From Campanula takesimana (Eukaryota > Streptophyta > Magnoliopsida > Asterales > Campanulaceae): DNA of 64,000 nucleotides. The stretch lies in assembly GCA_026119855.1 (NCBI GenBank), contig JAOWBW010001463.1, positions 1-64,000 on the forward strand, read 5' to 3'. Positions within the stretch are counted from its first letter, which is position 1. Each line of letters starts with the position of its first letter. The position numbers were made by a program, and so were the translations under genes. The notes below the pieces were generated by a model. That model was not told the DNA's origin and searched no databases. It saw only the letters and a program-made list of their open reading frames with translations. This document shows positions 8,948 to 18,595 of the stretch, in pieces.

Positions 8948-11368
8948 TCACCCCCTGCTACCGCTCTCGGTCTCCTCATCGTCATCATCATCCTCCTCCT
9001 CATCATCATCATCATCAGACTCAGATGTCTCAATCACAACATCAGGACGGGTCCTCTTAGCAGCTCTCCCCGATGAACTGGCGCCGCCCCGGCTCTGGCT
9101 ACCCTCTCGGCTCAGACTCCTACTATGGCTCAGACTCCTGCTCAGCGACTGCCTCGCCGAAGAGACAGCCTCATCAATGTCCAGTGCAGCATCCCTGCAG
9201 CCTCGTCCCATGCCCCGAGCACCTCGGGCAGCTCCTCTCGCAGCACCAGAGACAGCACCAGCAGCATCTCTAGTCATGGCAGCAATATCCCTGCACAGCT
9301 CCAGCACCCTCTCCTCCAGCTGACGGAGCCTCCGCCTCATCCCTTTGTTCTGCCTACCCAAGTGCCTATAAGCAGCTACGGGCACCTGTTACAACAAAGA
9401 ACGGGGAAAGGAAATTACATCAATACAAAGAACAGGAAAACAAGACTGGAACTGAGAAAATGCAAAGATGGTCAGAAAAACATACCACGGCAGCCTGAGC
9501 AGGAGGCTCTCTCTCCGGTAACATATCCTCGGGAACAATCTCCCTCTGCTCCTCAAAGACCCCGAAGTTTGAATAAGTGTAATAAGGAGGAGGCAAAGGA
9601 GGATCAAAACAATACCCGGCACCGGTAGTGTAAAACCGAGCGGAGGTCGAAGGAGCAGCCTGTGATCTCCTCGGATCAGTGAACATAAAGCCCTGCATCA
9701 AGTTGTTCTCCCTGAAGAGGCCATAATCCTGATCCAAGTGAATATAAGGGACGGCATCAACCCCTACCATATATGCCGCACGATCAGCCTCTGAAAGTGA
9801 CCTCCAGTTACGAGGGCAGAAAGGAGGAACGTCTGGAACTGCAGGACGAGGAGGGGTGTAAAAGTCTGTCACCTGGGTACCATGCTGCCAAAATACTCTG
9901 TCTCCCAAGTACAGAGCCATGCACTCACCCGAACTCATCAAAAGCCGAGAACGGGTAGGAATAAGAGTGTGCTCAAACCAGTGCTGAACTGATCTCCACG
10001 GATACAAATAAAAGGGAACAGACTCAGGCCTCAGGGTGTCCAAGTGCCGTCGGGCCGAAGTAAGACTAATGGGATTCGTGCCAGTCTTCACATTCCTCTC
10101 CTTATACGCCCACCGTGCGCAGTCCGGATACTGGGGCTAGCCTTCCTTGGCAATCTTGAAATCCCTCAGATTCAGGATAGCAAAAGCCCAAAGCTGTAGA
10201 CAAGAGGCAGAAACAAAGTTAATGACAGTCAACGAAAAAGGCAGTTATGACTAAGGCAAGGAGAATATAAAAGGGACAGTAAGCGGTATACCTCCCACAG
10301 CAAGCTGAAGCCCGTAACAGAGCTGGTGGTCGAGCGGCTGGTCAAATCCATGCCGTGGTAACAAGCAGCCAAGCCCGCTGCGCCCCAGTTATACTGGCCG
10401 ATCTGGTCCAAGTCCACTAACAAGTCAAGCAGAGCCAAAGAGGCCGAAGATCCCCCATTGGCAAACAGAGTGTGGGATAACAAGTACAAATGAAGCAACG
10501 GGCCACAGCATCAACCCGATCAGCAGTAACACCCCGAGCCTCAGCCATCAGGATGCTGAAATAAGCCCGGATTCTCCCCCATGTCACTCGAGAATTCTTA
10601 ACCTCGAACCGACAGTCAACCAAGGCCAGTAACTCGTCCGGAGTCCGAGCATCCCCTCTCAAACCAAAAGGGACAGGCACCCCCATGAACGGCAAGCCCG
10701 TCAAAGCTGTGAAATCAGTAGGCGTCATAGTCACCTCTCCCATGGGTAAATGGAAGGTATGGGTGGTATCCCACCATCTCTCCCTCAATGCCTGAACCAC
10801 ATCAGGGTCATTCTTCAAAGCTGGGAGGCTAGTGACAAAAAGACCAAAATGAGTCCCTGTGACTCGGGCCCGAACATTCTCGGGCAACCTCTTCCATATA
10901 GAGATGGGCCCATGAGCCCCACCGCGAATCTCCGTCAAACGGGTCCACTCCTAAAAAAAAAAGGGGGAACAGCAAAAATTTCATCAGCATGACTGCTAGA
11001 AAAAAAAAAAAAAAACGGATGAACTCAACACAAAGATTTCAACGGCAGAACAATGTACAAGCAAGTGTGTGAACGTGAAAATGGACATCCCAACATGTTT
11101 CTTACAACAAATCAGCAACAACAAACAACATGCAAAGAATGATCAATAAAGCTGCTGCAGCAATATCTCGGGTAAAGAAAACATAACTTCATAAAGCCCG
11201 AAATCGACAAGAAAGGTGAGGCATTCTTACCAAACCCGAAGTCACGAAGTGAGAAATATGGGTATGAGGCCGGAAAGTAAGCAAGCTCGGGTCCATAGCT
11301 TCAACCCCAATTTCGGGCTCCTCGCCCTGTGGCATCTCAAACGGAGGTGATTGCTGACGATCCGACAT
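8948..11368 (-). pseudogene. Antisense PMD (plant mobile domain) gene in Tat1, four exons, two lesions
   Basis: Proposed exons on the - strand: 11368-11231, 10950-10292, 10193-9486 and 9385-8948 (stop TGA at 8950-8948). All three introns are GT-AG (280, 98 and 100 bp) and all junctions fall between codons. Conceptual length is about 647 aa. Recognisable PMD segments: HFVTSGL joined to EWTRL, then RWWDTTHTFHLPMGE, MTPTDFTALTGLP, RVTWGRIRAYF, LLSHTLFANGG and YNWGAAGLAACYHGMD. The C-terminus has a charged helix (MRRRLRQLEERVLEL), an SR-rich stretch, GRAAKRTRP and an acidic Asp/Glu run. Exon 2 is 659 bp, one base short, with the frame lost at about 10500-10507 between AVARC and LLHLY. Exon 3 has an in-frame TAG at 10139-10137. 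PMD is known from Arabidopsis MAIN/MAIL1 and from transposon proteins. Confidence 0.85.
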
Positions 11369-11526
11369 CGTTTCTTTGACGGAATTGATCCTAGAGCAGC
11401 AAGAAAGCGTTTTGGGGTGATTTCTCTACGAAAATTGGGCTTGGAATTTGGAGGGTTCTTCAAATTTTTGAAAAATGGCCGAAAACAGCGAACAACCTGT
11501 TTAAATGTGCTGAACTTATGCGCCAG
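11369..11526. other. Upstream region of the antisense PMD gene
   Basis: The expected promoter region of the PMD gene (read on the - strand). A weak ATTTAAA-like element lies near 11500. No strong TATA box is seen. Confidence 0.3.
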
Positions 11527-11597
11527 GCGCGCGCCTCCCGACATACTCATCTGAGGCGCGCGCGTCCCATAACGAGGCTCGGACGCACGCTCTTCCC
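11527..11597. repeat. GC motif cluster B: three motifs, 29-bp period
   Basis: Motif starts at 11527 (GCGCGCGCCTCC), 11556 (GCGCGCGCGTCC) and 11585 (GCACGCTCTTCC, degenerate). It lies about 160 bp upstream of the PMD start codon. Confidence 0.85.
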
Positions 11598-11828
11598 ATC
11601 AGCAGGCAGGTTCAGTAGCAGTCTCCCATGCAAGAATCCATGCATCGTATCAAAGTTTCCCCACGGATTCCGAACTCCCTAAGTTCTGTCACGGGTGCCA
11701 CGCCCCCCTCAAGAGTCAATCTCAACATCTCATCCCCAGCAGGAACATTTTTCGGGTCGCAGTCAACTGTGCCCGTACCCCACAATTCAAAAGTCAAGTG
11801 TGACTCCAAATGGCACGAGACTTCAAAG
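11598..11828. other. Tat1 3' region before the tandem array
   Basis: Non-coding on both strands as far as I can see; no recognised element. Confidence 0.4.
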
Positions 11829-12905
11829 CAATATTTCATCAAACGGATTCACTAACGGATTCGTCAACAAGGGTTCACCAACGGACTCATCCAAGGGATT
11901 CACTAACGGATTCATCAAACGGATTCACCAACGGATTCGTCAACAAGGGTTCACCAACGGACTCATCCAAGGGATTCACTAACGGATTCATCAAACGGAT
12001 TCACCAACGGATTCGTCAACAAGGGTTCACCAACGGACTCATCCAAGGGATTCACTAACGGATTCATCAAACGGATTCACCAACGGATTCGTCAACAAGG
12101 GTTCACCAACGGACTCATCCAAAGGGTTCACCAACGGACTCACCCAAGGGATTCACTAACGGATTCATCAAACGGATTCACCAACGGATTCGTCAACATG
12201 GGTTCACCAACGGACTCATCCAAGGGATTCACTAACGGATTCATCAAAAGGATTCACCAACGGATTCGTCAACAAGGGTTCACCAATGGACTCATCCAAG
12301 GGATTCACTAACGGATTCATCAAACGGATTCACCAACGGATTCGTCAACAAGGGTTCACCAACGGACTCATCCAAGGAATTCACTAACGGATTCATCAAA
12401 CGGATTCACCAACGGATTCGTCAACAAGGGATTCACTAACGGATTCATCAAACGGATTCACCAACGGATTCGTCAACAAGGGTTCACCAACGGACTCATC
12501 CAAGGGATTCACTAACGGATTCATCAAACGGATTCACCAACGGATTCGTCAACAAGGGTTCACCAACGGACTCATCCAAGGGATTCACTAACGGATTCAT
12601 CAAACGGATCCACCAACGGATTCGTCAACAAGGGTTCACCAACGGACTCATCCAAGGGATTCACTAACGGATTCATCAAACGGATTCACCAACGGATTCG
12701 TCAACAAGGGTTCACCAACGGACTCATCCAAGGGATTCACTAACGGATTCATCAAACGGATTCACCAACGGATTCGTCAACAAGGGTTCACCAACGGACT
12801 CATCCAAAGGATTCACCAACGGATTCGTCAACAAGGGTTCACCAACGAACTCATCCAAGGGATTCACTAACGGATTCATCAGAAGGTTCACTAACAGCCT
12901 CATTC
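11829..12905 (+). repeat. 76-bp tandem array with 12-13-bp subrepeats (Tat1 3' region)
   Basis: About 14 units. For example, GGATTCACTAAC starts at 11896 and 11972, 76 bp apart. Each unit contains six variants of (C)GGATTCAYCAAC, giving a higher-order structure. Some units are shortened (near 12420 and 12810). Because 76 is not a multiple of three, the short open frames here are not protein genes. Tandem arrays in the 3' region are typical of Tat/Ogre elements and are a known source of plant satellite DNA. Confidence 0.92.
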
Positions 12906-13100
12906 AAAACATTCAGCCGGCAGGTTCACCTAACGGATCATGCCACCCCCTCTATCAACAAAAGCCGCTCACACAGGGAGCGCACCACTATCTCTCGCAA
13001 TTTCAAATTCCTGCTTTCATCGAGTCTTTGCCTTTTTTGGTGATGTCCTCGGCGGGTGTTCTTAACTTTCGTCGACGCGTTTTGCTTTGCAATCCACGTC
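12906..13100. other. Unique segment between the array and the polypurine tract
   Basis: No ORF or repeat recognised. Confidence 0.4.
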
Positions 13101-13112
13101 GCCGAGGGGCTC
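13101..13112 (+). other. Polypurine tract of Tat1
   Basis: GCCGAGGGGCTC directly before the LTR start TGTAGACACC. The same core (CGAGGGGCTC) precedes the 3' LTR of Tat2 on its sense strand, supporting plus-strand priming here. Confidence 0.7.
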
Positions 13113-13302
13113 TGTAGACACCCCGCCTTGGACCGCTCACCCCGATTGCACATTTGATTTTGTGTTTCTCCCCATTCTAAGTGTTTCTCGTTAGTTTCTG
13201 TCACTTCCGTTAAGTTCCTGACTGACTTCGTTAAGTCCAGGGACTAAACTGAATGACAGGGCTGACTTTCTAGTCCATTCTGTCAAAATTGCCTTCTCTG
13301 AG

Positions 13303-13372
13303 TCGCGCGCCTCCGACACTAGGATCCAGGCGCGCGCGCCTCCCGCCCCCAAAGCAGGAAGCGCGCGCCTCT
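13303..13372. repeat. GC motif cluster C in the U3 of the Tat1 LTR
   Basis: Three motifs in register at 13303 (first base changed), 13332 and 13361, exactly 29 bp apart. The cluster ends about 118 bp before the TATA box. Confidence 0.85.
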
Positions 13373-13489
13373 GGGCGTCAGTTACAGATTTCTGGCCAGG
13401 ATTCCTTCCCTTGCTCAATTTACAAGATTTTGCCCGGGAAGGATTTCTTGGTGACTGAGTTTTGGCACCAAAAACACCCCTCTTTCACC

Positions 13490-13496
13490 TATAAAA
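13490..13496 (+). promoter_or_regulatory. TATA box of the Tat1 LTR
   Basis: TATAAAA in a CACC-TATAAAA-ACC context, about 380 bp into the LTR. Transcription would begin near 13520. Confidence 0.7.
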
Positions 13497-14024
13497 ACCT
13501 CTCTTTACCTCCATTTTCAAGGATCGAAAATTGATCAAAAATCATTGGAAAAAAGCATCAAAAAACTAGACAAAGAGAGTCACTTTCTAAAGGTTCTCCA
13601 AGAATCAAATCAAGCAACATTTGAAGTTCTTCAAATTGTAGGTAAAAGTCCATCTTTTCCTTTCTTTTCTATCTCATCTCCTCTCTCTTTTACTTTAATC
13701 AAATGTGCAATCACCCAAATCATTTTGGGACATGACTCTAATGATCACCTCATCTCATTGAGGTTGGTTAAGGAGTTATCTCCTACATTCCAAATCATAT
13801 TTTAAACCCCCCTTTTTATGACTTAAAGAAGAAGAAGAAGAAGAATATTTTCATTTATGTAGATTTTGATCAAGCAAGACCAACTTAAGTTGGGCGAGAT
13901 GGGTGTTTCGGTACTTCCCATCTCGTAATCTAACCCCCGGACCTCAAAACAAAGAATCTCTGTTTTCGTAACCAAAACTTAGGCTACAATCAATAGGTTT
14001 TTCTTATGTTCCTCAAAACATAGG

Positions 14025-14034
14025 TGGCGACTCT
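14025..14034 (+). other. Primer-site-like sequence inside U5 of Tat1
   Basis: TGGCGACTCT, matching the first nine bases of the true primer site 99 bp downstream. Tat2 has the same arrangement in both of its LTRs. Confidence 0.55.
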
Positions 14035-14123
14035 AAAACAATCTAAAATCAAGTTAGACATCCTAGGATAATATCACGCGCTCGAGCCTAAAGCCGTGGT
14101 GTTCCCACCCGGGGTATCTACAG

Positions 14124-14141
14124 TGGCGACTCCGCTGGGGA
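14124..14141 (+). other. Primer binding site, tRNA-Arg type
   Basis: TGGCGACTCCGCTGGGGA, one base after the LTR end. Its complement ends in the expected CCA and agrees with the 3' end of plant tRNA-Arg(ACG) as I know it; tRNA-Arg priming is known for Ogre elements. Confidence 0.85.
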
Positions 14142-14214
14142 CATTTGAGGGTTAAACTTGCGTTCTGATCGAAATCTACATCTTTTCTGGGCATTCTATT
14201 TTCTGATGGGGGAG

Positions 14215-14285
14215 GCGCGCGCGTCTGGCCTTTTAAGCCTAAGGCGCGCGCATCCCACATCAAGAACCAGAATCGCCCACTTCTT
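14215..14285. repeat. GC motif cluster D
   Basis: Motifs at 14215 and 14244, 29 bp apart. A degenerate third (TCGCCCACTTCTTC) falls in register at 14273. Confidence 0.7.
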
Positions 14286-14411
14286 CATATTCTTCATCTT
14301 CTTCTTCTGTTATTCTGCACTAATCACTTCTGCAGGGGTTACAATATGAACATAGGACCAGGGCAATCCCCTGAGTCCAAAGTCTGACATTCTGACAGGT
14401 GTGTCCCAGAA

Positions 14412-14482
14412 GCGCGCGCCTCCCATAATGATTGCGCCATGCGCGCGCGTCCCACATCAGAACTCAGAGGCGCACGCTTCTG
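14412..14482. repeat. GC motif cluster E
   Basis: Motifs at 14412 (GCGCGCGCCTCC), 14441 (GCGCGCGCGTCC) and 14470 (GCGCACGCTTCT), exactly 29 bp apart. Window base 1 corresponds to the third motif of the other copy. Confidence 0.85.
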
Positions 14483-14775
14483 GGTTGGTTCCAGAACAGA
14501 GACAGGTTTCAGGGACTTGAGCAGTACAGTGGGGTGTGGGCACAGTTGCCTGCATCAGAACAGAATTGAACCCTCGGACTGTTTAATTTTGTGTTTTATT
14601 TACCGGTCACACGGGTGATTCGGGAGTTGTAATTTTATGTGCTTATGTGTTTTGTGTGTTTTTCTTTCTTTTCAAAAAAAATAAAAAATAAATAAAAAAA
14701 AAATAATTGTCACTTGTTATACCTCACACTACATGCACATATTCCTATGAACTGCTCACTATCGAGTCGCACAAG

Positions 14776-15275
14776 ATTATCGAGTCTCTTGTTTAATTCC
14801 TATATTTTCTTTCTATGCAGTGACGAATTACATGGCGAGGTGTGTGCGCTAAGTTTGCATGACAGTCGGATGAAAGGGAAAATTAAAAATCTAAATATCG
14901 ATTAAATCACCGGCTCTTGTATGGAGACAGGGACACAAAAGTCCTAAAATAACCCTCAACAAATTTACCTTTGTCAAAATTTTGCCTGTTATGACTTTAG
15001 ATGTCATGACCTTTGTAAGTTCCTTATGTTCTAACAACCTTGAATTACCATCTATCAAACTTTTTGGTACTACCATTAGTATCAACTCAATTGTTTGTTC
15101 TGACGAAGTCATTTGACTCAAATTTAGTAGTTATACAAGAAATATGAGCTTTAGAGGCACTCAAATATGCCATTGAATCGCAATTAAGTTAAGTCGGTGG
15201 CATTAGCCTAATACCACCGGTAGCGATGATACTAAATGAAATAGTGCATTTAGTGATGACAAAATGACAATTTAT
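14776..15275. other. Unassigned segment between Tat fragments
   Basis: Begins with a pyrimidine tract and TATGCAG that would serve as a 3' splice site, then AT-rich sequence. No ORF of note and no repeat recognised. Confidence 0.3.
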
Positions 15276-16540
15276 TGTAGATACCCTGATCTCGCACCCC
15301 TAAAAACCCATCTTGAATCGGTCTAAACCCGAAAATTGACCTAAAACCCTCGATTTGGCTGTGCGGGACTGCCGTGAGCCTTATCGGTGCAACGAATGGA
15401 TAAACGGACTTCAAATTCATGATCAGAGCGAAAAAACGAGCAAACAGGCAAAAATTTCGTTTTTCGGGGTGCAGGACCGGAAACGGGGCCCGCAACCCCC
15501 CGAACTGCTCGCTGTTATCCATTCTGTGCATTAAAAATATATTATTACCTTTTCTTGCTAATTGACATATTTCAGATATACCGGCGTGACCACAAAATTA
15601 TTCCAAGCAACTTTCATTTTGGGCCCGCGGACAACCGGGACACCGGAGCGCGCACGACGGAGCGGAAAGCCGGAGCCGGAAAGATGGTTATCCAAATTGG
15701 AAAATATCTCAAAATATCTTATCAACTGGTCAAGAATAGAAAAAAATATATTATTGTCGTTCCTTGCTCATAAAAATATTTCAAATATACCGGCCTGACA
15801 AGAAAAATATTCCGAGCAACTTTCATGTTGGACTCGCGGACAACCGGGACACCGGAGGCGCGCACAACGGAGCAGTTACGGAGCGAAAAGACGGAGCCGG
15901 AAAGATGGTTATCCAAATTGGAAAATATCTCAAAATATCTTATCAACTGGTCAAGAAGAGGAAAAAATATATTATTGTCGTTCCTTGCTCATAAAAATAT
16001 TTCAGATATACCGGCCAGACCAGAAAAATATTCCGAGCAACTTTCATGTTGGACTCGCGGACAACCGGGACACCGGAGACGCGCACAACGGAGCAGTTGC
16101 GAAGCGGAAAGCCGGAACCGAGATAAGGAAGATGACTTTAAGCCTTAGTTAAGAAGGATAGATGATGAATCCACCAATTTACAACCTCCCCCCTCCAAGT
16201 TACAACCAATTTACCACCTCCCTCCTCCGATATACACCACTCTCATCCATTTCAAAAAGGGAGAGACACAAAAACAAAAAGAAAAAAAAACCCCCTACCA
16301 TCCTCCACTCTCGTTCTCTCTCAACAAGAACACCACCACCACACCATCACCACACCACCACTCATACGCCACCCCTACACCACCCATAAATCACCAAACA
16401 AACCACAAAAAACACATCAAATCCAAAACTTTGATCAAACACAAAGCAAAAACAAAAGAAAAAGTCTTCCCTTAGTTGACAAAGGGAGCACCCATAATCT
16501 CAAAAGCTAGGTAAAACTCTATGTAAACCTTGGCTCTTTA
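15276..16540 (+). repeat. Truncated LTR of a third Tat-type element
   Basis: Starts TGTAGATACCCTGATCTCGC, a typical Tat/Retand LTR start. It carries three tandem units (see 15576-16130), then a C/A-rich stretch (16160-16400) like the transcribed part of such LTRs. No matching GGTATCTACA end or primer site follows, so the right boundary is approximate and the LTR is probably truncated. Confidence 0.6.
15576..16130 (+). repeat. Three tandem units of about 209-221 bp
   Basis: Units begin at ATATACCGGC near 15576, 15785 and 16006; the third is partial. Each holds CAACCGGGACACCGGA, an AAAGATGGTTATCC segment and an AT-rich tail. The open frames 15562-15994 are by-products of these repeats. Confidence 0.85.
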
Positions 16541-17064
16541 GATATGTAAGCAATATTGGGAGTGGTTTGGAACCTAGTCAAATAATGACTAGGTTTCCTT
16601 CATCTCCCATGTTTTTTTAGCTTTGTAAAGCTTTGTTTATGTATATAAATGATGATCATGTGATACTAATACTCAGTTTATTATGTTTATATATGTTCAT
16701 AATAGTCATAATATTCATATGCTTTAATTTGTGTATGAAAATCTTCATGTTTCTCTCAAAGGGCGTAAATCTGCCCTCTTTGGCTTTCCTTCATGATCAT
16801 GCATGTGAAAATCATTATTTGTTGAGAAATAGCTCTTGGATAATGTTGTTAACATGTTAAATATCAAAGTCCTTGAGTTTCATGCCCTGGATTAAGCCAG
16901 ATTTCAAAAGGAGAAAATGGAAGGCTCCCCAGGTGTCAAATCTCAAGGTGAAAAGACCTGTCTATGAACCTCTTCACTAATTACCTGGGAGGACAAAGGT
17001 TGGAGGCAAAATTCACCTGCTTGGTCCCTCTCCTAAGGAGGTTTGCATCGTCACGAATGGTTGG
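16541..17064. other. Unassigned AT-rich segment upstream of the 389-codon ORF
   Basis: The left part (16610-16870) is AT-rich with ATG-rich short frames. The part near 16880-17060 may be decayed coding sequence of the same SIRE-like element, but I cannot align it. Confidence 0.3.
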
Positions 17065-18234
17065 ATGAGAAGGTGCATGATGATCAATGATGAACTTCAT
17101 GATATACTCGAATTCCGGGCTACTGATCCTCGTGGACTGTTGTTTTTAGTGAAATCTGCTGCTCTTGCCCTGACCTTGCCGATATTTCACCCAAGACAGC
17201 GTGCTGATCATTTGGTCTATACCTCTAGGCCGATGAATGCCAGGTTAATGGCTATGATCCTTGAAGGACGGGCTTGTCTTAATCTGCTTATGGCTATCTT
17301 TCTGTCAATGGAAGACAATGGTATTTTTCATTTGCCAGACGATCGTGCTGTTGTTATTCATCCTGATTTTCCCATGCCGTTTCCACGTGCCGATGTATTT
17401 GCTGCCAACCTTATTGCTTCCACCTCTGTTTCGGATGCATTTCTTCTTGCTGATGCCGATGCTGCTTATGCTGAATTTCTTCAACAATTTCTGCCTCTGC
17501 CTCCTGCTTCAATTCCTGTTCTTCCTTCTCCATTGATGATCATTCTTTCTTCTGATGACGAGTTACCGATGGACGATCCTGCTGATGTGCTTATAGAAGA
17601 TGCTGACTTACTCAATAAAGATTTTGTGCCGTCTCTAATGGTCCAATCTGCCGAGAGTTTTTCCATGCCAATTGTAATTGAAAAACCAGTTGTTGTCCAC
17701 AGCTTCTATGAATTCATCCATTTTGAGGAGGGTGATTTTTCAAATCAGCAAGTGCCTGCCACTCGTGCTGATGTTGGTGATATTGGAGTCTCTCTCGCTG
17801 ACCTGATAAAGGACACTCATAAAGATCTTTCCAAGAGGATACTTAAGTCCAATCAGGAGGAGGAAAGTAGAAGGATCAAAGACTTGAAGGAACTTCTTGC
17901 TAATAGAGAAACTAGGATGGTTACTCTTTCTGAATCCTTGGGAACTACAAATTCCATTCAGCAGCAACTTGTTGATAACCATAGGCTGCAGATCAGAGAT
18001 ATAGAGAAAATTGAAAAAGAGCTATCTATAACCAAGACTGCTCTTGCTGATGCTCATCTGAAGATTGCTGCTCTTGAAGCCAACAACAAGATGCTGACTA
18101 AGAGATTGGAAAGTGCGCAGAGAAGACAAAAGAGGAAAGCTGACAAAGAGGCTGCCAGAGCAAAGAAGAAGTCCAAGCGTTCTGAATCTACATCAAAGGT
18201 TGCTGACCAGCAAGAAGACCCTCTCGTGTCTTGA
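17065..18234 (+). CDS. Intact 389-aa ORF upstream of a SIRE-like LTR (env-position ORF)
   Basis: One open frame, ATG at 17065 to TGA. Residues 1-150 are hydrophobic-rich and contain RPMNARLMAMILEGRACL and FLSMEDNGIFHLPDD. A Ser/Asp-rich middle follows (ILSSDDELPMDDP). Residues about 255-350 look like a long coiled coil (KDLKELLANRETRM, IEKIEKELSITKTALADAHL). The C-terminus is strongly basic (RRQKRKADKEAARAKKKSKRS), a likely nuclear signal. I do not recognise a named domain. The position, between lost pol and an LTR starting 362 bp downstream, matches the extra 3' ORF of SIRE/Maximus copia elements, some of which have a coiled coil. The start may be internal, since homology could extend upstream. 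Confidence 0.55.
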   Translation: MRRCMMINDELHDILEFRATDPRGLLFLVKSAALALTLPIFHPRQRADHLVYTSRPMNARLMAMILEGRACLNLLMAIFLSMEDNGIFHLPDDRAVVIHPDFPMPFPRADVFAANLIASTSVSDAFLLADADAAYAEFLQQFLPLPPASIPVLPSPLMIILSSDDELPMDDPADVLIEDADLLNKDFVPSLMVQSAESFSMPIVIEKPVVVHSFYEFIHFEEGDFSNQQVPATRADVGDIGVSLADLIKDTHKDLSKRILKSNQEEESRRIKDLKELLANRETRMVTLSESLGTTNSIQQQLVDNHRLQIRDIEKIEKELSITKTALADAHLKIAALEANNKMLTKRLESAQRRQKRKADKEAARAKKKSKRSESTSKVADQQEDPLVS

Positions 18235-18595
18235 GTCAATGTATCCAATGATATAGATATCCTGAAGATCTTCAAAGATATATCCAACAAATTCTTTGCT
18301 AACATTTTGTTTTTGTGTATGCTTATGTTTATGTTATGCTCTTAATATATCTGCTGCTATTCATGCTAACTTTGTTTTGCAGATTATTATTTCTCTGCTG
18401 ATCATTGCTATCAGCAATTCTTTTTCTCTTTCTATCTTAATTATTTTATTTTTATTTCGTTTACCTTTACTAAGACATCAAGTGTGACTTGGCTTAGGGA
18501 ATGATTATAAATAGACATTCCTTATACATTCTTTTACTAAGCTAAGATAGATGTTCTTGGATAGGGTGATTGGACTTAAGCAATTAGGAGGAGAT

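Larger units (their letters stand above)
1..14122 (+). mobile_element. Tat1: Ty3/gypsy Tat-lineage LTR retrotransposon, 5' LTR outside window
   Basis: Order on the + strand: leader, gag, aspartic protease, reverse transcriptase, RNase H, a second RNase H, integrase, long 3' region with antisense genes and a tandem array, polypurine tract, LTR. Two RNase H-like domains, a tRNA-Arg-type primer site and a long 3' region with tandem repeats are known traits of the Tat/Ogre/Retand group. The LTR at 13113-14122 is the 3' LTR. Bases 1-297 match 14477-14775, which follow that LTR, so the window opens inside the leader. Many frameshifts and stops make the gag-pol genes inactive. Confidence 0.9.
13113..14122 (+). 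repeat. Tat1 LTR (1010 bp)
   Basis: Starts TGTAGACACCCC and ends GGGGTATCTACA (imperfect inverted ends). It is preceded by a polypurine tract and followed by a tRNA-Arg-type primer site. It contains GC motif cluster C, a TATA box at 13490 and an AAG microsatellite near 13829-13846. It serves as 3' LTR of the element to the left and as 5' LTR of the partial unit to the right. Confidence 0.88.
14123..14775 (+). mobile_element. Leader of a second, truncated Tat1 unit
   Basis: The same leader as at window positions 1-297 (14477-14775) plus the stretch back to the LTR. It contains two more GC motif clusters and ends abruptly after ACAAG, with no gag following. It implies a tandem LTR-internal-LTR-internal structure, later truncated. 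Confidence 0.75.

Noticed and set aside
9125..9628. 167-codon + strand ORF (Ser/Pro/Gln-rich)
   Set aside because: Shadow of exon 4 and intron 3 of the antisense PMD gene; the - strand has the conserved domain and splice sites.
11810..12058. Open frames in the 76-bp array (TNGF/QRIRQ repeats)
   Set aside because: The period is not a multiple of three, so the frame changes each unit. This is a DNA repeat, not a protein.
8558..14482. CRISPR-like reading of the 12-bp motifs with 17-bp spacers
   Set aside because: Plant nuclear DNA, only three repeats per cluster, no cas genes; binding-site arrays fit better.
15250..15531. 93-codon - strand ORF
   Set aside because: Lies inside a Tat LTR and has no supporting features; a chance frame.
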